DNA from: Desulfurococcaceae archaeon AG1
GTDB taxonomy: Archaea > Thermoproteota > Thermoprotei_A > Sulfolobales > AG1
Assembly (NCBI GenBank): GCA_003116855.1
Contig: BEWT01000015.1
Location: 225,445 to 289,444, forward strand
DNA length: 64,000 nucleotides
Direction: 5' to 3'
Shown here: piece after piece, positions 40,536 through 47,955 of the stretch
How the letters are laid out: every line of letters begins with the position of its first letter
How positions within the stretch are numbered: the first letter of the stretch is position 1
Position numbers and translations under genes: made by a program
Notes under the pieces: generated by a model
What the model saw: the letters and a program-made list of their open reading frames with translations, nothing else
Told to the model about the DNA's origin: nothing
Database searches by the model: none

Positions 40536-41458
40536 GCCCCTTTCTTCACGAACTCAAGCTTGACTATGCCTCTCCCAATGGTCTCGTTGCCTCCAATGAT
40601 CAGGTAGTTTTTAGTTTTCCCGAGCAGTTCGTGGAACTTATTCTTAACATTATCAGGAGATCCTAAGCTGCTACCTGATCTTCTAGCATAGGAATACAAG
40701 AATACAGTAGTGAAGACAGTACTGCTTGGGATATATTCCTCTGTCCATAGCGCTCTTTCCTTTACTGTCTTCTTCTCCCTGTCGACGGCTATTCTGGTTA
40801 CTCGGACTAGAGATCTGTTTAGAGCGTCTAGTGCTTCATCGTCGCTTAGTATGAGGAGTCTTCCTTTTTCTATATTTAATAACTTCTCAAGAGCTTCTAT
40901 ATCATTAGATAGATCCGTGTTGCAACTTACGTCGATTTCCTCGTTTATAATGATCCTGCCTCCTAGAGCCTTAACCCCAAGAAGATCCACGGCTTGCTTA
41001 GATGTCTGACACGTACCTTTATTAATAGACAGGTTTGATAGGTTCCTTACACACTCATAATCACTCCCAGTAAGTTCTAAGTAGTCTCTGAACCGCTTAA
41101 GCAGGAGGGGAGAGGTTGCAAAAGCGTAAACCCCTTCCAGGCTTCTTACGGGAAACACGATAACCAAAGCATCAAGCAAGGCTACCGCGGATGTAAACTT
41201 CTCTCCGTCGTCAGGGTCGGGACCAAATAGATCCCTCACCTCATTCTTATCTACGTTCGGAAGATTCCAGAAGACACTCTTCAAGGCTCCTTTAAGACTT
41301 GATGAGTATATTATAGGGAAACCTAGACCGTCTCTCTGAACCGGTAGATCGACGGTCTCACCCGATCTCCCCACGCCTGGATGAAGATTCGTAACAGCCC
41401 TGATCAGAGCAATTTCAGAAATCTCATAAGGACTTATAATGAGCTTCCCCTCGCTCAT
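40532..41458 (-). CDS. cmr4: Type III-B Cmr4, target-RNA-cleaving backbone subunit
   Basis: Cmr4 forms the Cas7-like backbone and cuts target RNA every six bases. The protein (308 residues) has TNLHPGVGRSGETVDLPVQR near residue 25, whose Asp in TVDLP matches the catalytic Asp of Cmr4, followed by FPIIYSSSLKGALKSVFW (RAMP GSxxKG-like) and a C-terminal GGNETIGRGIVKLEFV loop. It is the first gene of the operon: a GGGAGGG ribosome-binding site lies just upstream of ATG 41458, one of the few clear ones in the window. The promoter should lie in 41459-41520. Confidence 0.93.
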   Translation of the reverse strand: MSEGKLIISPYEISEIALIRAVTNLHPGVGRSGETVDLPVQRDGLGFPIIYSSSLKGALKSVFWNLPNVDKNEVRDLFGPDPDDGEKFTSAVALLDALVIVFPVRSLEGVYAFATSPLLLKRFRDYLELTGSDYECVRNLSNLSINKGTCQTSKQAVDLLGVKALGGRIIINEEIDVSCNTDLSNDIEALEKLLNIEKGRLLILSDDEALDALNRSLVRVTRIAVDREKKTVKERALWTEEYIPSSTVFTTVFLYSYARRSGSSLGSPDNVKNKFHELLGKTKNYLIIGGNETIGRGIVKLEFVKKGA

Positions 41459-42032
41459 GAGAACCCTCCCAAACCTATGTACTCAAAGCTTATTAAACTT
41501 TACTTACGAACTTTGTTTTACAGAGTTAACCAAGCTTTTCCAACCCTCACTCCCCTTCATTAGCGTGCTCTTTAGAATCTTGCGGATCACTTACAATCGC
41601 TAAACCTCTAATCTCTCCTACGAAGCCAGCCTTACGGCGCCAACGCTATCATAAATCTAGCGCTCCTAAAGCAGGCTTTCCATACAGCACCTATACTCTA
41701 AACACTCTGAATCGGACCTTGAGGTAAGACCTTATATGACTGCCCTGCGTGCAGCCGGTTACTGTTAGCCCAATACAAAAGCTATGTTAGTGACAATAAC
41801 TATATATGAAACTTGGCACATTCATAAGCAGCTGAACACGGTAGGGTTACAAACCAGCCTGTTATAAATATTTGAACTCCAAGGATAAGCCGCTGATTCA
41901 AACAACGGATTTTCTATTTTTGATTCCTAATTTTTGATCTAAAGCTAAGTATGGGTTTTGTAAATTGATCGGCGAAGGCATAGAGAGCAGCTGGGGTGCT
42001 ATGTAGAAAGAGTCTTCGTGTTTAGGCTATAG
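41459..42032. other. Intergenic region upstream of the cmr operon
   Basis: No gene of useful length on either strand. It holds the leftward promoter of cmr4 on its left side (A/T-rich, 41480-41530) and, on the right, a TATA-like GTTATAAATATTTG (about 41860-41873). A short leftward open stretch (about 41557-41640) has protein-like composition but no start; it may be debris. Confidence 0.4.
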
Positions 42033-42671
42033 GTGTGGGGGCATTACACTATATTATTATGGGGGGTCGGGTTGTATGTTGAGAAGCTGAGATGCCCTAA
42101 GTGCGGACATAGCTGGGTTAAATGCCCTGTGTGTAAGCATGAGTGGTCTCCCGAGAGGCTTGAGCCCCCGCATATAAGGTGCCCTAAGTGCGGGGTATTG
42201 TTACAGGTGGAGGAGGAGATAAAAAGTAAGGAGGACTATGCGGAGAAGTGGAAGGGTGTGGGTCCCTTTATCAGAGGGCTTCTCACCGCGGCTGTTAAGG
42301 GTGCTGTGGCGGCTGAGAAGATACTTAGGGAGGAGGGGGATAGGCTGTCCCGGAAGCAGGTGAAGAGGCTTAGAAAGGATATAGAGCAGGGTAAACGGGC
42401 TATGATCGCTTTGAGGGAGGTAGGTGTAAATGTAAGGGTATATATAGATAACCCGGACAGCGAGTTGCTGAAATACCTAGAGTTCATAGAAAACCTAGAG
42501 AGAACACTGAAAAACGCCCTCGAAGCTGAGAAGACGCTTAGAGAGAAGTGGGATAAACTATCTCGGGAGGAGATAGAGCGCTATGAAGAACTAATAGAGG
42601 AGGGAAAAATGGCGATAAAAATACTCAGAAAGGAGGGTGTGAAGGTGAAAAAAATACATAGACGATCCTAA
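42033..42671 (+). CDS. Zinc-ribbon protein with two helical repeats, 3' end frameshifted
   Basis: The N-terminal part has Cys pairs in RCPKCGH, KCPVCKH and RCPKCGV (residues about 20-58), a double zinc-ribbon. Two similar helical repeats follow, each with DRLSRKQVKRL / DKLSREEIERY, then GKRAMIALREVGVNV / GKMAIKILRKEGVKV. After the first repeat comes YIDNPDSELLKYLEFIENLE. After the second, the frame as read stops at TAA 42671, but one base over it reads YIDDPNSDLLKYIEYLESIE to TAG 42729. The shift falls at a run of seven A's (42649-42655). So either this is a recent frameshift, a sequencing error, or slippage is used. GTG 42033 is the annotated start; the true start may be nearer the first Cys pair. 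Function unknown. Confidence 0.6.
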   Translation: MWGHYTILLWGVGLYVEKLRCPKCGHSWVKCPVCKHEWSPERLEPPHIRCPKCGVLLQVEEEIKSKEDYAEKWKGVGPFIRGLLTAAVKGAVAAEKILREEGDRLSRKQVKRLRKDIEQGKRAMIALREVGVNVRVYIDNPDSELLKYLEFIENLERTLKNALEAEKTLREKWDKLSREEIERYEELIEEGKMAIKILRKEGVKVKKIHRRS

Positions 42672-42790
42672 CAGCGATCTGCTAAAATACATAGAATACC
42701 TAGAAAGCATAGAAAAAGAACCCGAGTAGAGATAAAAACCTCTTTTTACACCCAAGCCCCGCCACATATAGATTCTTCTCCACACCAAAC

Positions 42791-43237
42791 CTACATAGCA
42801 CTAGCAACCACACACCCAATCCACCTTATCAGCACGGTGAGCCCCACATCATCCTCAGCCACAATAGCCTCCATACCGTCTGGCAGAAAGACCGGTACTA
42901 ACCTAGCATCGATCACGATACCATAGCTATCCAGCCTCACCACCAACCCCGCCGGATCGAGATCGAACTCGACATACGGGTATAGAATATTTATCCTCAC
43001 CTTGTCGCCCTCCCTCACCACATCATACACCAATATAGCACTATGATCCATAAACGGCTCCAACACACCAATACTCTCCTGATACGGCCTCGCCCTCAGC
43101 ACCCTCACCCTACCCACCATAACCCCCCAACCCGCTAGATCCAGATCCACACACCCAGCCCCTAGACCCCAGACCGAGGCATAGGTTTTGATCCCTGGGG
43201 GTAGAGCTCCTAACCCTCCAAACGAGGATCCACACAT
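42791..43237 (-). CDS. Hypothetical beta-rich protein
   Basis: I do not recognise it. The 148-residue frame is rich in Val, Asp and Gly with alternating strands (GRVRVLRARPYQESIGVLEP; DKVRINILYPYVEFDLDPAG; DSYGIVIDARLVPVFLP), so probably a small beta-barrel or sandwich. The first 40 residues (Gly-rich with two Cys) may not be translated; an internal ATG at 43117 (MVGRVRV) is a credible start. It converges with the zinc-ribbon gene. No operon partner. Confidence 0.45.
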   Translation of the reverse strand: MCGSSFGGLGALPPGIKTYASVWGLGAGCVDLDLAGWGVMVGRVRVLRARPYQESIGVLEPFMDHSAILVYDVVREGDKVRINILYPYVEFDLDPAGLVVRLDSYGIVIDARLVPVFLPDGMEAIVAEDDVGLTVLIRWIGCVVASAM

Positions 43238-43330
43238 AGATCCCCTCTCCCGCCCCCACCCTACTACGGGTAGGAGGTCGGGGGCTAGTTTGGAAAACCA
43301 AAATACCGATATCTTTTACTCATTCCATCA

Positions 43331-43509
43331 CTTTTAGTTCTTAGTTATTTTATCATAGATGCAAGAAATGCGGACACGAGATCTACCGCTACAGATACGG
43401 CCAGGACAGCTTCTTTTAGTTCTTAGTTATTTCGTCTTGTTGCTGGAAACGATCTGGAGTCAAACATTGCAGCCAATCCAGTACCCTTTTAGTTCTTTGT
43501 TATTTTGAG
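43331..43509. repeat. Three-copy CRISPR-like remnant of a second repeat family
   Basis: CTTTTAGTTCTTAGTTATTT occurs at 43331 and 43413, and a variant with TTTGTTATTT at 43486. The periods are 82 and 73 bases, so with a 24-bp unit the intervals are 58 and 49 bases, longer than in the main arrays. The unit resembles the second repeat family known from Sulfolobales (TTTTAGTTTC...GTTATTA type) and is unlike the repeats of arrays A-C. The first interval could encode a zinc-ribbon fragment (CKKCGHEIYRY). No leader is seen. Confidence 0.5.
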
Positions 43510-43639
43510 AGCGATCAGTCCTGTGTGTTTTCCTACTAGAATCTTTTTTTCACTATATTTAAATGTAAGACTAGGATCTGGGGGTTTGTTAAAGGGCTTG
43601 TAGGTGGTTTTGTTTATGGTGTTTGTATTGGTGTGGGGT

Positions 43640-44428
43640 TTATAGTTTTGGCTCGTATCTCCCATCTATCGCTGTCCAGCCTCCGTCGACGTAGATTACT
43701 GATCCTGTTATGTATGATGATGCTGGCATTGCGAGGAACACGGCTACGCTTGCTATCTCCATTGGATCCGCCCATCTCTTGAGTATTGTTTTCTCGGCAT
43801 AGGCTCTATACCATTCTGGGTCTCTTTTTATCTGCTGCACAAACGGTGTGTTGACAACCCCCGGTGCTATTACGTTAACCCTGATGTTGTATTTCCCATA
43901 CTCTGCTGCAGCGACTCTTGCTAGCTGGACAATAGCTGCTTTTGTAGCCGCATAGACAGACTGCCCGGGCTCTACTACTAGATGCCTTATCGAGGAGAAT
44001 AGGACAACGCTGCCACCCTCTGGGTTTTTCTTCATAGCCTCTAGAAACTCTTTGAGTGCTATGAAGGAGCCCCTTAGATTCACATTAACAACCCTGTCAA
44101 ACTCCTCGTAGGTGTATCTCTCTATAGGCTTTCTAAAATTGATCGCCGGCAATATGTAGAGAACATCGACACGACCATAGCTCTTCAGAGAGAAATCAAC
44201 CAAAGCCCTAACATCATCAACCCTGGTTATATCAGCCCTAAAACCCCTAACATCGCAACCCCTCCCCGAGAGAAGATCAACAAGCTCGTTAAGACCCTTC
44301 TCATCAATATCACTAGCAACAACCCTACCCCCAAGACCACAGAAAAGCTCAGCAATAGCCCTACCAATCCCACCAGCCGCACCAATAACAACAGCAACCC
44401 TATTCTCAACAGAAAACAGACCCCTCAT
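43640..44428 (-). CDS. Short-chain dehydrogenase/reductase (SDR)
   Basis: Classical SDRs oxidise or reduce alcohols, sugars or ketones with NAD(P). The protein has the cofactor motif VVIGAAGGIGRAIAEL near residue 12, an Asp after beta 2 (VVASDIDEKG) that suggests NAD preference, the NNAG-like ILPAINF, and catalytic Ser (VLFSSIRHL) and YAATK (Tyr and Lys). The C-terminal GSVIYVDGGWTAIDGRY is typical. The frame opens at 44461, but the first 11 residues are hydrophobic and the ATG at 44428 matches the family start, giving 262 residues. Substrate unknown; glucose/gluconate or 3-ketoacyl reductases are alternatives. Stands alone. Confidence 0.88.
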   Translation of the reverse strand: MRGLFSVENRVAVVIGAAGGIGRAIAELFCGLGGRVVASDIDEKGLNELVDLLSGRGCDVRGFRADITRVDDVRALVDFSLKSYGRVDVLYILPAINFRKPIERYTYEEFDRVVNVNLRGSFIALKEFLEAMKKNPEGGSVVLFSSIRHLVVEPGQSVYAATKAAIVQLARVAAAEYGKYNIRVNVIAPGVVNTPFVQQIKRDPEWYRAYAEKTILKRWADPMEIASVAVFLAMPASSYITGSVIYVDGGWTAIDGRYEPKL

Positions 44429-44581
44429 AACCAACCCCACATGAAGAAGTAAAAATAACACAATAAATATATAAATATATCAAAACAAACAGAACCCATA
44501 ATATGAGGATCGAGATAATAAGCAGCCAGGATCGGGAAGACCTAAGCTTAAATTAAAGCTAGCGAAATATAGAGTAGGAAG

Positions 44582-44605
44582 GTCGATCTACTATATGGTT
44601 GATAA
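44582..44605 (+). repeat. Orphan degenerate CRISPR repeat upstream of the PaREP1 gene
   Basis: The first 14 bases (GTCGATCTACTATA) match the array B repeat exactly; the 3' half has decayed (about 19 of 24 positions overall). It sits 13 bases before the GTG of the PaREP1-family gene. Confidence 0.6.
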
Positions 44606-44617
44606 ATAGTAGCGGAT

Positions 44618-45109
44618 GTGGGATTCTTGTCACTAATACTAGAACTACCAGATAGGCTGTTAGCAAAACTTAGAGAGATATCAGAATCTAGAGGCATACC
44701 CGTAGAAGAGCTAATCCTAGAATCTTTATATAAATACCTAAACATCCTCGATAGGAACACAAGAGTTGAGATGCACCTCAAACTCTGCGATAAATACCTA
44801 CGAGAAGCCGAAGGATTACTATCCAGAAGAGAATATACACAAACTAGCGGAAAACTCTGGGCCGCAGTAACACAAATAGTAATAGCCGTAGCCTCTAAGA
44901 GGGATCTAATGCTTGACACCCACACTAAGCTCTGGGAATTCATAGCAAAGCTCAGAGCAGAGCTAAACGACCCAGAACTTGGAAGGCTATGGTCATCCGC
45001 AAACGCCCTCCACAGAAACTCCTACGAAGCACAAATACCTCCCGAGCTAGTCAAAGACTACGCCCAAGACGTAATCAAGCTTATAGAGAAACTCAGGAAG
45101 CTCGCCTGA
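44618..45109 (+). CDS. PaREP1-family HEPN-like protein
   Basis: PaREP1 proteins are a crenarchaeal multi-copy family with a HEPN-like helical fold, of unknown function and often near defence or toxin loci. Evidence: RVEMHLKLCDKYLREAEGLL, then SGKLWAAVTQIVIAVASKRD and SSANALHRNSYEAQIPPELV, in the order and spacing of the family. Residues 8-45 (LPDRLLAKLREISESRGIPV) resemble a ribbon-helix-helix antitoxin segment, so this may be a fused or self-regulating unit. GTG start at 44618; 163 residues. It lies between an orphan CRISPR repeat and leader C. Confidence 0.75.
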   Translation: MGFLSLILELPDRLLAKLREISESRGIPVEELILESLYKYLNILDRNTRVEMHLKLCDKYLREAEGLLSRREYTQTSGKLWAAVTQIVIAVASKRDLMLDTHTKLWEFIAKLRAELNDPELGRLWSSANALHRNSYEAQIPPELVKDYAQDVIKLIEKLRKLA

Positions 45110-45204
45110 AGGATCCGGCCCACAGCAGTTAGTATCAAACGATACTAATCACTCCGCTCTTGGCTCAGAATCACTCCAGCAATCGACCCAAGGATCACCC
45201 TAGC

Positions 45205-45377
45205 ATAAAAACTTATAAGCAGGATAAGAATAAAAATAGTGGTATAGTCGATCTCCTATAGAACTGGATATTGCAACAAAAAGATCTCGTGTATCGATCT
45301 GCTATAGAGACAGGCCCTCCGGGGGCGATAGTCCCCCACATAGCCATAAATATCAAAAAAGATCCGCAAATAGATCG
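45205..45377 (+). promoter_or_regulatory. Leader of mini-array C (third copy of the conserved leader)
   Basis: ACTTATAAGC TATA-like box at 45211-45220, 167 bases before the first repeat. Degenerate repeats begin at 45247 (GTCGATCTCCTATAG) and 45293 (ATCGATCTGCTATAG), 46 bases apart. A GGGGG...CCCCC hairpin (about 45322-45338) and the ATAAATATCAAAAAAGATCC block follow. It is essentially the same module as leaders A and B, with a changed hairpin loop but kept stem. Confidence 0.85.
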
Positions 45378-45525
45378 GAAGATCTGCTATAGAATTGAAA
45401 GAATGATCACACGGTTTTCGCTCGGCACCAGCACTAGCTCGAAGATCTGCTATAGAATTGAAAGAGTTATCACGATAGAGTATGAGATCCCTCCCCAGTA
45501 TGAAGATCTGCTATAGAATTGAAAG
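45378..45525 (+). CRISPR. CRISPR mini-array C: three repeats, two spacers
   Basis: Repeats at 45378, 45441 and 45502, each beginning GAAGATC with the core TGCTATAG and ending ATTGAAAG. This is the variant carried by the six oldest repeats of array A, not by its younger ones. Two spacers (39 and 37 bases) lie between them. Despite a complete leader the array has hardly grown, or it has lost spacers. Confidence 0.95.
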
Positions 45526-45621
45526 TAGAAGAGCCCGTAGAGCTCCACATAGCAACACCCGAGCTGATGGAGAGGTGGTATAGACGCTTCATACCAGAGA
45601 AAGAACTTATGGAGGTCTAAC
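45526..45621 (+). pseudogene. 3' gene fragment abutting mini-array C
   Basis: Directly after the last repeat an open frame reads EEPVELHIATPELMERWYRR and ends EKELMEV at TAA 45621. It has no start of its own. The protein-like composition and clean stop suggest the tail of a gene whose 5' part was lost where the mini-array now ends. Family not recognised. Confidence 0.45.
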
Positions 45622-45656
45622 AGCCCCCTGTCCTCAGCCTTACCAATACTAGGGCT

Positions 45657-46003
45657 GTTTTCTTTTTGATATGCATAGGGAGGATTGATAGGTTTTGGAA
45701 TTTTCATGGGTATTGGGGCATGCCCGAAGATTATTTCCCGCCAACACCTAAGGGATTTATAAGCTTTGAGCTGGGCTGTCCTTTGTGCGGGTCTCTCTAT
45801 ACAGGTCTTGGGTGGCGATGGGAGCAGCGCTCCAAGCCATCTTGGGGATGATCTCTCAAGCCTAGATGGGGCCAAGTGCTGTTTGGCTCGACAGCAGCCC
45901 ATGACCTCACAGGGATCCCTAGATCCCTGTGGGCGAGGTTGAAGCCCCTGGATATACGTGAATGAATATAAAATGATTGGGATGAACGTCCGGGGACAGA
46001 CGG
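45657..46003. mobile_element. Structured non-autonomous element, copy 1
   Basis: About 347 bases closely related to 48484-48817. Both copies start TGTTTTCTTTTTGATATG right after GGGC and end near ACRGACGG/ACAAACGG. Inside are a GGGCATGCCC palindrome, a long imperfect stem enclosing GGAGC...GCTCC (about 45812-45850) and a CACAGGGA...TCCCTGTG hairpin (about 45917-45940). No transposase frame is present. The fixed GGGC left flank and lack of target duplication at copy 2 suggest IS200/IS605-type movement. Confidence 0.65.
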
Positions 46004-46102
46004 AGGGTTGGTCTCAGCTGTATATACTAAAACACCGGCGGCTATGAGGCCTGGGCCTAATTAGCGTCTGGGAGTAAAATATAGAGGGGAAGGCGTCCCC
46101 GT

Positions 46103-46546
46103 TTGGTCAGGGTCAACCTGATCGATCCCCTGTACCTCACGGACCAGCACCTCATAGCAGAGTATAACGAGATACTCATGCTAATAGCCTACCTCAGGCG
46201 CTACCCCCTAGATCGGGACGACCCAGCCAGGATCCCCCAGAGGTTCACACTGGGCAAAGGGCACATGGTCTTCTTCAAAAACAAAGTACTCTACCTAAAA
46301 AGGAGACACGACAGCCTCAGAGAAGAGATGACAAGACGGGGCTTCAAAGCCAACAAGACCCTAAGCACAGAAGGCTTCCCACCATCGATGCTCAACGACT
46401 GGCACCCAGACGAAGACGACGTAAGAGTAGTCAAAGCAAGGATCATTGAAAAGATAAGGGCCAAACCATGGTTCTACACATACTATAGACGCAGACTAAG
46501 CCTAGAAGAACTAATAGACCTGATCAAAAACGCGACATGGAGCTAA
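46103..46546 (+). CDS. Pyrimidine-dimer DNA glycosylase (T4 endonuclease V-like)
   Basis: This enzyme family removes UV-induced pyrimidine dimers, with glycosylase and AP-lyase steps using the protein's N-terminal amine. The start VRVNLIDPLYLTDQHLIAEY parallels T4 DenV (TRINL...LADQHLMAEYRE), including the catalytic Glu in AEY. RFTLGKGHMVFFKNKVLYL and LREEMTRRGFKAN match the following helices. The start codon is TTG 46103; after Met removal the N-terminus would be Val, where T4 has Thr. At 147 residues it is the normal length. It stands alone; a decayed relative lies at 53010-53150. Confidence 0.85.
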   Translation: MVRVNLIDPLYLTDQHLIAEYNEILMLIAYLRRYPLDRDDPARIPQRFTLGKGHMVFFKNKVLYLKRRHDSLREEMTRRGFKANKTLSTEGFPPSMLNDWHPDEDDVRVVKARIIEKIRAKPWFYTYYRRRLSLEELIDLIKNATWS

Positions 46547-46600
46547 CATCAAGCACAAAACATACATATAGATCCTCCTAAGAGTAGATATAGAGGTAAC

Positions 46601-46624
46601 GTCTATCTACTATAGACCCGAAGC
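46601..46624 (+). repeat. Orphan degenerate CRISPR repeat
   Basis: GTCTATCTACTATAGA matches the array B repeat with one change; the 3' half (CCCGAAGC) has diverged. It lies between the glycosylase and the HEPN gene. A CCAGCC...GGCTGCTGG hairpin with T's follows (about 46648-46668). Confidence 0.5.
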
Positions 46625-46666
46625 GCCTATACCTCTCAAAGGGTGCCAGCCTTTTTGGGCTGCTGG

Positions 46667-47029
46667 TCACCGCTTTTCAGCGTCCCCAACAAGACTTCTT
46701 ATAAGGCTTTCGACCTCGCCCACACCTTCTCTCGCAAGCCTGTAACACTCTATAGCGACCTCCCTGGAGACGCCTTCCCCATAGTCGGCGGCTTTTCTAT
46801 ATACATACATTGTTATAAGGTTCTTTGCGATATGCTCAAGCCCTTTGTTCTTGATAGCGTTGGCCAGTTTATCATCTCTTCTAGGTACCTTCTCCCCCAG
46901 GACTGTTAGCAGGGTTTCGCAGGCCTTTCTCAGGGCAAAGTACGATGCCGAGGTAGCTTTGTTATAGCACTCTATCTCGAGATCCTTATAGGCCTCTTCA
47001 AGAAGCCTCTTGGAATGCTCTAATGACAT
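46667..47029 (-). CDS. HEPN-domain protein of a HEPN-MNT pair
   Basis: HEPN-MNT pairs are common archaeal toxin-antitoxin modules in which the HEPN protein is usually the toxin. The 120-residue, all-helical protein has SLEHSKRLLEEAYKDLEIE, ECYNKATSASYFALRKACET and GVSREVAIECYRLAREGVGE. The RxxxxH RNase signature of active HEPN toxins is not evident, so it may be a non-RNase member. ATG 47029 is preferred to the upstream 47044. The start lies in the 3' end of the MNT-like gene, in a different frame, so the two are coupled, MNT first. Confidence 0.7.
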   Translation of the reverse strand: MSLEHSKRLLEEAYKDLEIECYNKATSASYFALRKACETLLTVLGEKVPRRDDKLANAIKNKGLEHIAKNLITMYVYRKAADYGEGVSREVAIECYRLAREGVGEVESLIRSLVGDAEKR

Positions 47030-47606
47030 CCCTCTCATCTTCACCAGCTATGTATGGGTTTATCAACACCCTATCCCCAAACTCCCTCTCAACATCCATC
47101 TTAACCCTCACCACCTCCTGCACAGTCTCCAGATCCTTGCTCCTCACAACCACAAGGACATTACTCTCATAGACCTCACCGCCCGGTATGATCACATCAA
47201 CCACCTGGCGGAGTCTCAGAGCCCTTTCCCTAAACATCTCGAGAGCCCTCCTCAGAAGCCCTGGATCCTCCTCATCCTCCCCAGCCTCTTGGAATGCTCT
47301 AATGACATCCCTCTCATCTTCACCAGCTATGTATGGGTTTATCAACACCCTATCCCCAAACTCCCTCTCAACATCCATCTTAACCCTCACCACCTCCTGC
47401 ACAGTCTCCAGATCCTTGCTCCTCACAACCACAAGGACATTACTCTCATAGACCTCACCGCCCAAGAGATCGATCAAACCTACGAAGTTTTCTCCCAAAC
47501 GTCTTTCCAGGGATACGAAGAACCTCGCTATAGCCAGATCCCAGAGACTGTTGATGAGAGATCTAGCGGTACCTTTCCTGTAAAGGGTTATAGCATGGAT
47601 ACCCAT
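46998..47606 (-). CDS. MNT-like nucleotidyltransferase-fold protein with an internal duplication
   Basis: The protein (202 residues) pairs with the HEPN gene and would be its antitoxin. The fold is suggested by an N-terminal helix (RSLINSLWDLAIARFFVSLE) and strand VYESNVLVVVRSKD. The usual GSxxxG and SDxD motifs are not kept: where SDID is expected it reads SNVL, so it is probably catalytically dead. About 60 residues, from GGEVYESNVLVVV to VIRAFQEA, occur twice and are identical at DNA level, separated by 33 residues. The second copy runs straight into the HEPN start. A recent duplication has therefore lengthened the gene; a 109-residue ancestral form seems likely. Confidence 0.65.
   Translation of the reverse strand: MGIHAITLYRKGTARSLINSLWDLAIARFFVSLERRLGENFVGLIDLLGGEVYESNVLVVVRSKDLETVQEVVRVKMDVEREFGDRVLINPYIAGEDERDVIRAFQEAGEDEEDPGLLRRALEMFRERALRLRQVVDVIIPGGEVYESNVLVVVRSKDLETVQEVVRVKMDVEREFGDRVLINPYIAGEDERDVIRAFQEAS
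47004..47463. repeat. Two direct copies of 181 bp inside the MNT-like gene
   Basis: 47004-47184 and 47283-47463 appear identical by eye, with a period of 279 bases (93 codons, so the frame is kept). Perfect identity implies a very recent duplication or active gene conversion. Confidence 0.9.
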
Positions 47607-47955
47607 ACCCCTACACCAGATCCTCTCTAGATTAAGCGTTTAGGCCCTAAAAATCTTAGAAGGATCACACCAAGTACTCAGCGCCCCTGTCCCCGGGCAT
47701 GGGTGTATTTCCGCCCACGATCCCTGTTACTCTATAGATAGACCCATAGACCAAGACCACTCTACATCAGTGCCCCCACCTGGTCTTCTATCTACTAACC
47801 TCACTGCTGTAAACCATGTCTCGTATAAGCACTGTGTTACCGCAGAGCAACAGTCTCAGTACCAGTCCTTATAAATACATATAAAACCGGGAACAGCTGG
47901 TTACAGCTTCCCAGGGGTTTTTAAAGGCCCAGGGGGACGCTACCACGGGCTATGA
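47607..47955. other. Intergenic region between MNT-like gene and decarboxylase pseudogene
   Basis: No gene is seen. A TATA-like CTTATAAATACATATAAAA at 47870-47888 would serve the rightward decarboxylase remnant. The rest shows no repeat or frame worth naming. Confidence 0.5.

Noticed and set aside
45666-45851. Frame with CPLCG in element copy 1, and a similar frame in copy 2 (48548-48790)
   Set aside because: Stops and changes differ between the copies; conservation follows stem pairing rather than codons.
47010-47630. 206-codon plus-strand ORF opposite the MNT-like gene
   Set aside because: Shadow of the minus-strand coding sequence; its internal repeat is just the 181-bp duplication read backwards.
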